Positions 32,113-41,239 of a DNA stretch of 64,000 nucleotides are shown here, piece by piece. The translations under genes were made by a program, and so were the position numbers. The notes under the pieces were generated by a model. The model had not been told where the DNA came from and ran no database searches. It was given only the letters and a program-made list of their open reading frames with translations. The stretch's first letter is position 1; every line of letters begins with the position of its first letter. This stretch comes from Bauldia sp963759235 (GTDB lineage: Bacteria; Pseudomonadota; Alphaproteobacteria; Rhizobiales; Kaistiaceae): contig CAVWYO010000006.1 of the NCBI GenBank assembly GCA_963759235.1, positions 124,001-188,000 of the forward strand. Reading direction: 5' to 3'.

Positions 32113-34578
32113 ATGCCGAAGCAGTTGATGGTCGACCCTCAGGCGATGCGGCGGCGCGGCGAGATCGCCTTCGCTCCCATCCCCGTTCACGCCTATGCCA
32201 GATCGCTGGCCGAGGAGCGGCAACGATACGGCGACGCCCAACTCGTCAACGTCCTCCGGCACATGCTGATCGTCCGCGAGTTCGAGACGATGCTCGGCGA
32301 GTTCAAGGCGCGTGGCGCCTATTCCGGCATCGCCTTCTCCTACAAAGGCCCGGCCCATCTTTCCGTCGGCCAGGAGGGTGCGGCGGTCGGCGCGGCCCTC
32401 GCCTTGCGGCCGGAGGACCACGTCTTCGGGAGCCATCGGAGCCACGGCGAGTTCATCGCCAAGGGCCTGGCGGCAATCGATCGGCTCGACAAGGCGGAAA
32501 CGTTGCGGATCATGGAGGATCACCAGGGCGGACGCGTGCTGGCGACGGTCGAGCGTCACATCAAGCCGCGCGACGACAGGGCGCTCGCCGAATCGTTCCT
32601 GCTGTTCGGGCTGTTGTCCGAGATCTTCATGCGCTCGACCGGTTTCAACGGCGGCATGGGCGGCAGCATGCACGCCTTCTTTCCCCCGTTCGGCGCTTAT
32701 CCCAACAACGCCATTGTCGGCGCCTCGGCCGGCATCGCGACCGGCGCTGCGCTGTTCAAGAAGCTCCGCCGGCAAAAGGGCATCGCTGTCGCTAATATCG
32801 GCGATGGCGCCGCTACCTGCGGGCCGGTCTGGGAGGCGATGAATTTCGCCTCGATGGGGCAGTATGACCGTCTGTGGCCGGAGCCTTTCCGTGGCGGTTT
32901 GCCCGTTCTGTTCTTCTTCATGAACAATTTCTACGCCATGGGCGGCCAGACCATCGGCGAGACGACCGGCTGGGACCGGCTGGCGCGCATCGGGGCGGCG
33001 GCCAATCCCTCGAACCTGCATGCCGAGACGGTGGACGGCGTCGATCCGCTCGCCGTTGCCGACGCCGTCGGCCGCCAACGGGAGCTGCTTGAGGCGGGCA
33101 AGGGTCCGGCATTGCTCGACGTCGAGACCTACCGGATGGTCGGCCATTCGACCACGGACGCCAACGCCTATCGCAGCCGCGATGAGCTGCAGGCCTGGGC
33201 GGCCCACGATCCGATCCTGCTGTTTGCCGCCGCACTCAGTTCCGAGGGCATTCTCAGCGGAGCAGCGGCAGAGGCCATGCGCGAGGAGGTCGCCGCGGAC
33301 ATCCGCGCGGTGACCGCGGCGGCAGCCGATCCTCAGGCTGCCCCCATCATCGACATCGCCGCCGAACCGACCCTGATCGGTGGGCTCATGTTCTCCAACA
33401 CCGAGAGCGAACCCACGTCTCCCAAGCCCCGGCCGGCGCTCGCCATCGAAGCCTCCGCCGACCTTCGCCGCCTTGCCAAGAAAAGCCGCCGGGGTCGCGC
33501 CGAAGACGGCGGCAAGCTGTCGCCGATGCGCGCCGTCACCGTCCGCGATGCGCTCCTGGAGGCCATCCTCCATCACTTCATGACCGGCGACTCGCTGATC
33601 GCCTATGGCGAGGAATGCCGCGAATGGGGCGGCGCTTTCGGCGTTTACCGCGGTCTCTCCGATGTCCTTCCCTACAACCGTCTGTTCAACGCGCCGATCT
33701 CGGAGGCCGCGATCGTTGCGACCGCGGTCGGCTATGCCGTCGAGGGCGGCCGGGCTCTGGTTGAGTTGATGTATGCCGACTTCATCGGCCGGGCCGGCGA
33801 CGAGATCTTCAACCAACTGGCCAAGTGGCAGGCGATGTCGGCGGGCGGGCTGAAGCTGCCGGTGGTCCTGCGGTGCTCGGTCGGCAGCAAGTACGGCGCG
33901 CAGCACTCCCAGGACTGGACGGGTCTGGTCGCTCACATCCCGGGCTTGAAGGTGGTCTATCCGGCCACACCCTACGACGCCAAGGGCCTGCTTGCCTCGG
34001 CGCTGGCCAGCGACGATCCGGTCGTGTTCTTCGAAAGCCAGCGCCTTTACGATACCGTCGAATTGTTCAGGCCGGACGGCGTGCCGGCGGACGACTACCG
34101 CATTCCGCTCGGCGTACCGGAGGTGAAGCGCCAGGGCAGCGACGTGACCGTGCTCACCGTCGGGCCCTCCCTCTATACGGCGGTGTCGGCGGCCGAACTA
34201 ATCGAGCAGGAACGCGGCCTCTCGGTCGAGGTTATCGACGCGCGGTCGCTGGTGCCCTTCGACTACGATCCGGTACTTGCCTCGGTGAAGAAGACCGGAC
34301 GCCTCCTGCTCGTTTCCGAGGCGAGCGAGCGCGGCAGCTTCCTCATGACGCTGGCGGCCAATATCGGCCGCTTCGCTTTTGGCGACCTCAAGGCGCCGCC
34401 GCGCGTGCTCGGCTCGCCGAACTGGATCGTCCCCGGAGCCGAAATGGAATCCACCTACTTCCCGCAGGTCGCCGACATCATCGATGTCATCTGCGCCGAA
34501 CTCTTGGAAGACCGGTCATTCAATCGCCGCGGCCTTCGCAATTGGGATGACCGGCGGCTGGCGCGGCGAGGGCTGTGA
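32113..34578 (+). CDS. Fused thiamine-diphosphate dehydrogenase E1 (alpha and beta subunits in one chain)
   Basis: An 821-residue protein. The first half is an E1-alpha domain with the thiamine-diphosphate motif GDGAA at residues 230-234 and its partner NN at 271-272. The gap between them is about ten residues longer than usual and holds YDRLWPEPFRGGLP. The second half, after a lysine/arginine-rich linker near residue 460, is an E1-beta domain with FNAPISEAAIVATAVG, the conserved QHSQDW histidine and VIDARSLVPFD. Such enzymes decarboxylate 2-oxo acids and normally pass the acyl group to a lipoyl E2 partner. No E2, E3 or lipoyl-domain gene is in the window. The SorC regulator follows 30 bases later. 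The substrate is unknown. Confidence 0.85.
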   Translation: MPKQLMVDPQAMRRRGEIAFAPIPVHAYARSLAEERQRYGDAQLVNVLRHMLIVREFETMLGEFKARGAYSGIAFSYKGPAHLSVGQEGAAVGAALALRPEDHVFGSHRSHGEFIAKGLAAIDRLDKAETLRIMEDHQGGRVLATVERHIKPRDDRALAESFLLFGLLSEIFMRSTGFNGGMGGSMHAFFPPFGAYPNNAIVGASAGIATGAALFKKLRRQKGIAVANIGDGAATCGPVWEAMNFASMGQYDRLWPEPFRGGLPVLFFFMNNFYAMGGQTIGETTGWDRLARIGAAANPSNLHAETVDGVDPLAVADAVGRQRELLEAGKGPALLDVETYRMVGHSTTDANAYRSRDELQAWAAHDPILLFAAALSSEGILSGAAAEAMREEVAADIRAVTAAAADPQAAPIIDIAAEPTLIGGLMFSNTESEPTSPKPRPALAIEASADLRRLAKKSRRGRAEDGGKLSPMRAVTVRDALLEAILHHFMTGDSLIAYGEECREWGGAFGVYRGLSDVLPYNRLFNAPISEAAIVATAVGYAVEGGRALVELMYADFIGRAGDEIFNQLAKWQAMSAGGLKLPVVLRCSVGSKYGAQHSQDWTGLVAHIPGLKVVYPATPYDAKGLLASALASDDPVVFFESQRLYDTVELFRPDGVPADDYRIPLGVPEVKRQGSDVTVLTVGPSLYTAVSAAELIEQERGLSVEVIDARSLVPFDYDPVLASVKKTGRLLLVSEASERGSFLMTLAANIGRFAFGDLKAPPRVLGSPNWIVPGAEMESTYFPQVADIIDVICAELLEDRSFNRRGLRNWDDRRLARRGL

Positions 34579-34608
34579 GATGGATGCCGGGCGAGCGGCG
34601 AGGCGAGG

Positions 34609-35595
34609 ATGGCACGACTGAAGCGCGCCGCTAGTCAGCCCGCCGCCGAGGACAGCTCGCTCAGGATCAGAGCGGCCTGGCTCTATCACAACCAGGGTCT
34701 CACCCAGAAAGAGGTCTCCGCCCGCCTTGGCATCAGCCGGGGCACGGTGATCCGTATCCTCAACGAAGCCACGGAGCGGGGCGACGTCCAGATCTGGATC
34801 AATGAGAACGAGACGGAATGCGTCCATCTTGCCGTCAAGCTCGAATCGGCCCTCGGCCTCGACGAGGCGATCGTTGTTCCCGCCGCGCCGGCGAATCGTG
34901 TCGCCAGATCGGTGGGACTGGCCCTCGGCAAGTTCCTGTCGGAAGCGGTCGCCGACAATATGACCATCGGAGTCGGCTGGGGCCAGACGCTGACGGCGTC
35001 GCTCGCGAGTCTCAGACCGGTGCGACGCCAGGGCGTCAGCGTCGTCTCGCTGGTTGGCGGCGTGGTCGAAGCCCGCGGCAGCAACCCTCTCGAATATGGC
35101 TGGCGGATGGCGAGCCAGTTCGGCGCCGATTGCTTTCTGTTCGTCGCTCCCGCCTTTGTCGACTCGGCCGAAACCAAGCGTCGGCTGATCGAGAAATGCG
35201 GGCTTGACCGGCTCTATCGCCTCGCCGCCGCCCTCGACATCGCGATCGTCGGCGTCGGCGACATCGGCCCTGGTGCGACCTCGCTGGCGGCGGGGATGAT
35301 CGCGCCGGACGAGCTTCGCGCGTTGATCGATCTCGGATGCGTGAGCGACGTCTTGTGCAACTTTCTCGGAGCCGACGGGAAGAGCATCGGCCATTCGCTG
35401 AACGACCGGGTCATGAGCGTCGATCTCGACAGCTTGCGCCGAGCCGGCCATGTCGTCATCGCGGCCGGCGGCCGACACCGCGCGACCGCTATTCGGGCCG
35501 CCATCCGCCGCATTGGCTGCAACACCCTGGTCACCGACGAGAGCGCGGCACGTGCCCTGCTGGATCAAACGACGGCCGATCGGCCGACTGGCTGA
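34609..35595 (+). CDS. SorC family sugar-binding transcriptional regulator
   Basis: A 328-residue regulator. Residues 16-70 form a helix-turn-helix (AAWLYHNQGLTQKEVSARL, then ISRGTVIRILNEA). The rest is the SorC/CggR sugar-phosphate-binding domain, with IGVGWGQTLTASL, VVSLVGGVVEARGSNP, GVGDIGPGATSLAAGM and GSIGHSLNDRV-like segments (IGHSLNDRVMSVDLDSL). These regulators respond to phosphorylated sugars or polyols. It lies directly after the fused E1 gene in the same direction and probably controls that gene through the inverted repeat at 32053-32082. Confidence 0.87.
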   Translation: MARLKRAASQPAAEDSSLRIRAAWLYHNQGLTQKEVSARLGISRGTVIRILNEATERGDVQIWINENETECVHLAVKLESALGLDEAIVVPAAPANRVARSVGLALGKFLSEAVADNMTIGVGWGQTLTASLASLRPVRRQGVSVVSLVGGVVEARGSNPLEYGWRMASQFGADCFLFVAPAFVDSAETKRRLIEKCGLDRLYRLAAALDIAIVGVGDIGPGATSLAAGMIAPDELRALIDLGCVSDVLCNFLGADGKSIGHSLNDRVMSVDLDSLRRAGHVVIAAGGRHRATAIRAAIRRIGCNTLVTDESAARALLDQTTADRPTG

Positions 35596-35611
35596 GCGCG
35601 GCTCGCCGATC

Positions 35612-36724
35612 CTAGGCGGGCCTGCCGTCCGCGGTCGCAACGATCCGGATGCACATCGGCGTGCCGACCTGGATCGGCCGACCGGCGTCTTTCAGCCTGC
35701 CGGTCTCGGCGTCGCGCTCGAAGATGGTGATCACATCGGCATTCTGGTTGGCCGAGAACAGGTGTTTTCCCGACGGCGTCAGAGCGAGGTTCCGCGGCGT
35801 GGCGCCGCCGCACGGACAGAAATCGACCAACGCCAGCGCACCTGTATCCGGGTCGACGGCGAAGATCGCGATACTGTCATGTCCGCGGTTGGATCCATAG
35901 ATGAAGCGGCCGTCCGGCGAGATCTGGATGTCGGCGCAGTGATTGTCGGCACGCGCCTCGGCGGGCACGGCCGGCTTCGTGTCGACCAGCGCGAGCTTTC
36001 CGGATTGAGGGTCGAGCGTCAGCGAGGCGACCGACGAATCCAGTTCGTTCATGACGAAGAGCAGGCGGCCGTTCGGATGGAGCGCCACATGGCGCGGGCC
36101 GGCGCCCGGCGCCATCGCGAACTCGGCGAGCCGTTCGAGTTCGCCGGCGGCGGAAAGACGGTAGGAGATGAGCCGGTCGATACCGAGATCGGCGACGATG
36201 GCGATGCCACCGTCGATCGTCTCATTGACGCTGTGGGCGTGGCTTCGCTCCTGCCGCTCGGCATGCGGGCCAATACCGCTATGCGCCACGTTCGCCACCG
36301 GCGGCGTTAGCCCGCCGTCTTCGCGAATGCCGTAGACGACCACGGATTGGTCGGGGCCGCCTTCCCCCATCCCGTAATTGGCAACCATCAACTTGCGCCC
36401 GTCGCGCGAAATGAAGTTGTGCGCCGTGATGCTTCCGAGCGTCGGCTGGGCGTTGATGTAGTGAAGCGCGTTCGCTTCGCGATCGAAGCGGAAGGCGGTG
36501 ACCATCCCCTCGCGCCATTCGAACACCTCGGAGTTCGCATAGACATGGGTTCCATCGGGGCTGACCGACAGGAACGTGGGATTGTCGACCGCGCCGGTCT
36601 CGGCCAGCTTTTCGGTTTCGAGCGTTCGGTCGTCGAATGCGTAGACGGACAGCCCGACGCCCCGCGCCCCCTGGAAATAGGGCGCGTCCCGATTGAGGCT
36701 TCCGACGAAGACCAGGCAATCCAA
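35612..36724 (-). CDS. Lactonase family protein, beta-propeller (6-phosphogluconolactonase-like)
   Basis: About 370 residues of the lactonase (Lactonase_7) seven-blade propeller family. Repeated blade motifs such as FLSVSPDGTHVYANSE, HVALHPNGRLLFVMNEL, IQISPDGRFIYGSNRG and LALTPSGKHLFSANQ are spread over the chain. Relatives hydrolyse 6-phosphogluconolactone or other sugar lactones. The frame opens at an ATG at 36754, but a GGGAGGAAG ribosome site lies nine bases before a TTG at 36724, and family proteins start at about that point (DCLVFVGSLNRD), so I take the TTG. It is convergent with the SorC regulator. No signal peptide is seen. Confidence 0.83.
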   Translation of the reverse strand: MDCLVFVGSLNRDAPYFQGARGVGLSVYAFDDRTLETEKLAETGAVDNPTFLSVSPDGTHVYANSEVFEWREGMVTAFRFDREANALHYINAQPTLGSITAHNFISRDGRKLMVANYGMGEGGPDQSVVVYGIREDGGLTPPVANVAHSGIGPHAERQERSHAHSVNETIDGGIAIVADLGIDRLISYRLSAAGELERLAEFAMAPGAGPRHVALHPNGRLLFVMNELDSSVASLTLDPQSGKLALVDTKPAVPAEARADNHCADIQISPDGRFIYGSNRGHDSIAIFAVDPDTGALALVDFCPCGGATPRNLALTPSGKHLFSANQNADVITIFERDAETGRLKDAGRPIQVGTPMCIRIVATADGRPA

Positions 36725-36936
36725 GGCTATCTTCCTCCCGAATGGTCCCTGCATATTTGAATGCGGTTTTCTTTAGTAAGTGTGGGTGACGGGCCGTTGT
36801 CAACAAACCACTCTTGCCCGCCCGACTTGCCGAGATCGGGTCGGTCGCGTCGAAGCGCCCCGCCTTTCCCATTCCATGTCTGCTTCGGCGTCGGGGTCCT
36901 CGTCGCATCCGGTCCCTCTTGCGCATTGGACCCATA

Positions 36937-36955
36937 TGTGAAAATGTCATTCACA
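36937..36955. promoter_or_regulatory. Inverted repeat upstream of the MaoC/CoA-transferase operon
   Basis: TGTGAA, seven spacer bases, TTCACA: a 19-base dyad in an AT-rich stretch 22-40 bases before the small leader gene at 36977. It probably covers the promoter of the operon that runs to 44658. The regulator is unknown; the IclR protein at the far end is a candidate. Confidence 0.45.
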
Positions 36956-36976
36956 AGAAAAAAACCGGGAGGAGGC

Positions 36977-37089
36977 ATGGCTGTTCTCGCCAGGAACGGG
37001 ATCGGGTCCGCGCGCGTCGGAGCCGGCGACGCGCCGGTGAAGCTCATGACCGAAGGCGTGCCGGGCCCAGGCGCATGGGGGCGCGTCGC

Positions 37090-37093
<4 letters not shown>
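36977..37093 (+). CDS. Small coupled gene (38 residues) before the MaoC-like gene
   Basis: A short frame beginning MAVLARNGIG with a very strong GGGAGGAGG ribosome site directly before it. Its stop TGA overlaps the GTG start of the next gene (GTGA), the same junction used elsewhere in this operon. The product is glycine- and alanine-rich (ending GPGAWGRVA) with no recognisable domain or membrane span. It may be a leader peptide that brings ribosomes to the weakly initiated MaoC-like gene, or a remnant of a lost gene. Nothing shows a function of its own. Confidence 0.5.
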
Positions 37094-37641
<548 letters not shown>

Positions 37642-37647
37642 GCGGGC

Positions 37648-38808
37648 ATGACCACCGACACCGAACTGCCGCTGTCGGGCCTCGTCGTCGTCGACATGAG
37701 CCAGTTCCTGTCGGGACCCTACTGCTCGCTGCGGCTCGCCGACCTCGGGGCGCGCGTCATCAAGATCGAGCGGCCCGACGGCGGTGATCTTTGCCGCCGC
37801 CTCTATCTGAGCGACACGGAAATCGGCGGCGACTCGACCATCTTCCACGCCATCAACCGGGGGAAGGAGAGCCTGGCGATCGACCTCAAGAACGAGGACG
37901 ATCTGGCCGCCTTGCGCGGCCTGCTCGCCAAGGTCGACGTGCTCATCCAGAACTTTCGTCCCGGCGTCGCCGAGCGGCTCGGCATGGACTACGAGTCGGT
38001 CCGGCGGATCAATCCGCGTCTGGTCTATGCCTCGATCAGCGGGTTTGGCGAAAAGGGCCCTTGGGTGAAGCGGCCGGGCCAGGACCTGCTTGCCCAGGCG
38101 CGCTCCGGCGTCATGTGGCTGAACGGTGACGAGGGGCAGGGTCCGGTGCCCTTCGGTCTCGCCATCGGCGACATGCTCGCCGGCTCGGCGGCGGCGCAGG
38201 GCATTCTCGCCGCTCTCGTCAGGCGCGGCGTTACCGGCAAGGGCAGCCATATCGAGACGAGCCTTCTCGAAGCGCTGATCGACTTCCAGTTCGAGGTGCT
38301 GACGACCTTCCTGAACGACGGCCGGCGGCTCCCGACGCGGTCAGGCTTCCGCAGCGCCCACGCTTATCTCGCCGCGCCCTACGGCGTCTATCCGGCCTCC
38401 GACGGCTTCCTGGCGATCGCCATGACGCCCATCCCCAAGCTCGCCGACCTCCTCGATCTCGACGAGCTGGCGCCTTATCGCGACGAGCCGAAGAGCTGGT
38501 TCACCGATCGCGACGCGATCAAGAAGATCATCGCCCGCCGCATCGCGACGGGGACTGTCGACGAATGGCTGGCGATCCTCGAGCCCGCCGACATCTGGTG
38601 CGCCAAGGTCCTGACCTGGCATGACGTTCTGGAAAGCGAGGGCTTCAAAGTCCTCGACATGCTGCAGGCCGTCGAGCGGGAGGACGATGTGTCCATCCTC
38701 ACCACCCGATCGCCGCTGCGGGTCGATGGCGTGCGCACGCGGGTGGCCCGCGCCGCGCCCCGCATCGGCGAGCATAGCGAGGCGATCCGGGCGGAGTTCG
38801 GCCTGTGA
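37648..38808 (+). CDS. CaiB/BaiF (family III) CoA-transferase
   Basis: A 386-residue class III CoA-transferase. It starts with LSGLVVVDMSQFLSGPYCS, contains ADLGARVIKIERPDGGD near residue 31, NFRPGVAERLGMDYE near residue 102, and the catalytic aspartate D175 in LAIGDMLAGSAAAQGI. These enzymes move CoA between carboxylic acids, for example oxalate/formate, carnitine or mesaconate. The gene lies between the MaoC-like gene and the solute-binding-like gene, with a GTGA overlap to the latter. A CoA-transferase with MaoC proteins suggests that the acid is activated and then hydrated or dehydrated. Confidence 0.88.
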   Translation: MTTDTELPLSGLVVVDMSQFLSGPYCSLRLADLGARVIKIERPDGGDLCRRLYLSDTEIGGDSTIFHAINRGKESLAIDLKNEDDLAALRGLLAKVDVLIQNFRPGVAERLGMDYESVRRINPRLVYASISGFGEKGPWVKRPGQDLLAQARSGVMWLNGDEGQGPVPFGLAIGDMLAGSAAAQGILAALVRRGVTGKGSHIETSLLEALIDFQFEVLTTFLNDGRRLPTRSGFRSAHAYLAAPYGVYPASDGFLAIAMTPIPKLADLLDLDELAPYRDEPKSWFTDRDAIKKIIARRIATGTVDEWLAILEPADIWCAKVLTWHDVLESEGFKVLDMLQAVEREDDVSILTTRSPLRVDGVRTRVARAAPRIGEHSEAIRAEFGL

Positions 38809-39941
38809 GCGGATTGACGCTCAAAGGCATGACCTGGAGCCATCCGCGTGGCTACGATCCGCTGGTGGCCTGCTCCGCCATCTGGAAGGAGAAGACCGGG
38901 GTCGCGATCGCCTGGGACAAGCGGTCGCTGCAGGATTTCGAATGGGTCCCGGTCGAGCAGCTCGCCCGTGCCTACGACCTGATCGTGATCGACCACCCGC
39001 ATGTCGGCCGGATCACGCGTGACGGCTGCCTGACGCCGCTCGACGTCGAGGGTCGCGAAGCCGAGCGGGCGGCGCTGGCGGCGGCGAGCGTCGGCAAGTC
39101 GTATCCGAGCTACGAGTGGGACGGCAGGCAGTGGGCCTTTCCCATTGACGCCGCGGCCCAGGTGCAGGCCTGGCGGCCGGATCTCCTTTCCGCGGCGCCA
39201 GCGACTTGGGCCGAGGTGCTGGAGCTGGCGCGGCAGGGTCGCGTGCTCCTCCCCCTGCGTCCGCCGCACTCGCTGATGACCTTCTATACGCTGGCCGGAA
39301 ATCTCGGCCGACCGTGCGCGACGGACGGACCCGCCGACATGATCGACGAGCGGACGGGAACGACGGTTTATGGGATGATGCGGGAGATCGCGGCCCTGAT
39401 TGAGCTTGCCTGCATGGACATGGATCCGATCACGGTGTGCGAACGCATGGCGGAACCCGACAGGAAGATTGCCTGCTCGCCCCTGATCTACGGCTATGTG
39501 AACTATGCGGTGGAAGGGTTCCGCCCGCGTCGTCTCGCCTTCGCCGACATTCCCGCTGCGGGCAAATCCGGTCCCGTCGGTTCCGCCCTCGGCGGCACCG
39601 GCATCGCCGTTTCCGCCTTCTCGACCGCGACGGAAGCGGCAGTCGACTTCGCCTACTGGATTGCCGGCGGCGAGGTCCAGCGCGGACCCTATGCCGCGGC
39701 GGGCGGCCAGCCCGGCCATGCGGCCGCCTGGAATGACGAGGCGGTCAACGAGCCGGTCGGCGACTTCTTCAAAAAGACGCGCGCCACGCTCGACGGCGGG
39801 TGGCTGCGGCCGCGCCATGACGGCTATATGAAGTTCCAGGAAGAGGCCTCGCAGAGGATCAATCGTGCACTGCAAGACGGCGAGGATGGCGATCACGTGA
39901 TCGCCGATTTGAACCGTGCGTTCCGCGGCAGCTTTCGGTGA
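38805..39941 (+). CDS. Extracellular-solute-binding-like protein without signal peptide
   Basis: A 378-residue protein resembling family 1 carbohydrate-binding proteins (SBP_bac_1): WKEKTGVAIAWDKRS, YDLIVIDHPHVGRI, YEWDGRQWAFPIDAAAQVQAWRPDLL, PATWAEVLELA and a late FAYWIAGGEVQRGPYAAAGGQPG. Unlike true binding proteins it has no signal peptide or lipobox: the start (SGLTLKGMTWSHPRGYDP) goes straight into the fold. Its GTG start overlaps the CoA-transferase stop, so the start is well placed and a missed signal is unlikely. A cytoplasmic role, for example holding or sensing the substrate of the CoA-transferase, is inference. The next gene encodes a normal exported binding protein of another family. 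Confidence 0.75.
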   Translation: MSGLTLKGMTWSHPRGYDPLVACSAIWKEKTGVAIAWDKRSLQDFEWVPVEQLARAYDLIVIDHPHVGRITRDGCLTPLDVEGREAERAALAAASVGKSYPSYEWDGRQWAFPIDAAAQVQAWRPDLLSAAPATWAEVLELARQGRVLLPLRPPHSLMTFYTLAGNLGRPCATDGPADMIDERTGTTVYGMMREIAALIELACMDMDPITVCERMAEPDRKIACSPLIYGYVNYAVEGFRPRRLAFADIPAAGKSGPVGSALGGTGIAVSAFSTATEAAVDFAYWIAGGEVQRGPYAAAGGQPGHAAAWNDEAVNEPVGDFFKKTRATLDGGWLRPRHDGYMKFQEEASQRINRALQDGEDGDHVIADLNRAFRGSFR

Positions 39942-39981
39942 GTGATGCCGAGGCCGCATTGCCAAAACGGAGGAAAATGAA

Positions 39982-41172
39982 ATGTCGCACATGAAAGCAT
40001 CGATTGTTGTCGCAGCCGCGGCCGCATTCGCCGCGACGGCGATGCCGGCCATGGCCGCCGGGGAGGATCTCATCGCATCGCTGCCCGACAGCCTCAAGCA
40101 GCTCTATGTGGGCAACGCGGACGATCTGATGCCGTCGGCCTATGACAACTTCACGCCGCCGGCCAAACCATGGAAGTGGTGTCACTCGGAATCCTATCAG
40201 GGCAACCCGTGGCGCGTTTCGGTGACCAAGGAGCTGAAGCGCCTCGTCGACGGCCTGATCGAGACGGGCGACGTCAGCTCGTTCGAGGTGTCCGATTCGA
40301 ACGGCGATGTCAGCCAGCAGATCAATCAGATCCGCGCCTTCATCGACAAGGGCTGCTCGATCATCACCGCGATTCCGGGTTCCTCGACCGGCGTCAACGA
40401 CGCCGTCAAGGCCGCCTACGACGCGGGCATACCCTTCGTCACCGCCTCGGCGTTCGTCACCAGCCCCTACGCCATCAACGTCGATTCCAACTTCTCGCGT
40501 TGGGGCTACGATATGGTGCAGGACATTGCCAAAGGCCTGAACGGCAAGGGCAATGTCCTCATGGTTGAGGGCATCGCCGGCGCCCCGATCGTTGCCATGG
40601 AGCGCGAAGGCGCCGATAAGGTTCTGGCTGAGAATCCAGGCTTGAAGGTCGTCCGCTCGGTCAACGGCAACTGGACCGCCAACGTCACCAAGACGGTCGT
40701 GCTCCAGGCGCTCGCCACCAATCCGGCTCCGATCGATGCCGTGTGGACGACCGGCAGCGAGTCGCGGGTGATCGCCGAAGCCTTTGCCGAGGCCGGCCGT
40801 CCGGCGCCGCTCATCACCGGCTCGATAACCGGCGACGCGCTCGGCTATTGGAAGGCCAACCCCGACAAGTATCGGTTCGAGGGCAATGCCGTTCTGCCGG
40901 GCTGGACGGCCGAGACGCTCTTCCGCGTCGGCTTGCGGATGCTTGAGGGCCAGAAGCCGAAATTGAACGTCCTTCTGATCCCGATCCCGCCGGTCAGCGG
41001 CGCGAGCCTTGGCGACTGGTACCAGTCCTGCATGACCCCCGATTCGGTCTCGGTCTTCCCCGTGCCGCCGACCGATCCGATGCCGGTGGACCTGATGAAC
41101 GCCTACTTCACCAATCCGGCGCCGGTCGGCTTCGACTACTCGAAGGTTCCCGGCGCCTGCGCCACGCAGTAA
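39982..41172 (+). CDS. Sugar ABC transporter substrate-binding protein (importer E)
   Basis: A 396-residue periplasmic binding protein with a signal peptide in residues 1-26 (KASIVVAAAAAFAATAMPA, cut after AMA). The mature part has CHSESYQGNPWRVSVTKEL, QQINQIRAFIDKGCSIITAIP, AYDAGIPFVTASAFVT, GNVLMVEGIAGAPIV and APIDAVWTTGSES, a ribose-type pattern. It is longer than most (about 310) because of an N-terminal segment and a C-terminal tail rich in proline. GGAGGAAAATGAA before the ATG gives a good ribosome site. Four cysteines (CHSE, GCSI, SCMT, GACA) could form disulfides. It belongs to the operon from 36977. Confidence 0.86.
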   Translation: MSHMKASIVVAAAAAFAATAMPAMAAGEDLIASLPDSLKQLYVGNADDLMPSAYDNFTPPAKPWKWCHSESYQGNPWRVSVTKELKRLVDGLIETGDVSSFEVSDSNGDVSQQINQIRAFIDKGCSIITAIPGSSTGVNDAVKAAYDAGIPFVTASAFVTSPYAINVDSNFSRWGYDMVQDIAKGLNGKGNVLMVEGIAGAPIVAMEREGADKVLAENPGLKVVRSVNGNWTANVTKTVVLQALATNPAPIDAVWTTGSESRVIAEAFAEAGRPAPLITGSITGDALGYWKANPDKYRFEGNAVLPGWTAETLFRVGLRMLEGQKPKLNVLLIPIPPVSGASLGDWYQSCMTPDSVSVFPVPPTDPMPVDLMNAYFTNPAPVGFDYSKVPGACATQ

Positions 41173-41191
41173 CCTCTGCATCCCGGAAGTA

Positions 41192-41221
41192 GGCCCGTCC
41201 GGGTTGTCTCCCGGGCGGGCC
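41192..41221 (+). terminator. Strong intercistronic hairpin after the importer E binding protein
   Basis: The arms ggcccgtccggg (41192-41203) and cccgggcgggcc (41210-41221) pair over twelve positions with a single U-G wobble, around the loop ttgtct. No T-run follows. It lies between the binding-protein stop and the ATPase start, the same type of place as the importer D hairpin, and would favour more binding protein than ATPase and permease. Confidence 0.65.
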
Positions 41222-41239
41222 GCCTGGTTCCTGAGGGCG

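Noticed and set aside
32062..33936. A 624-codon minus-strand frame opposite the fused E1 gene.
   Set aside because: Its composition is arginine/glycine/aspartate-rich without any family motif, and the plus-strand E1 is conserved throughout. It is a shadow caused by GC-rich third positions. The same holds for similar long frames at 10177-11961, 36727-38250 and 50125-51633.
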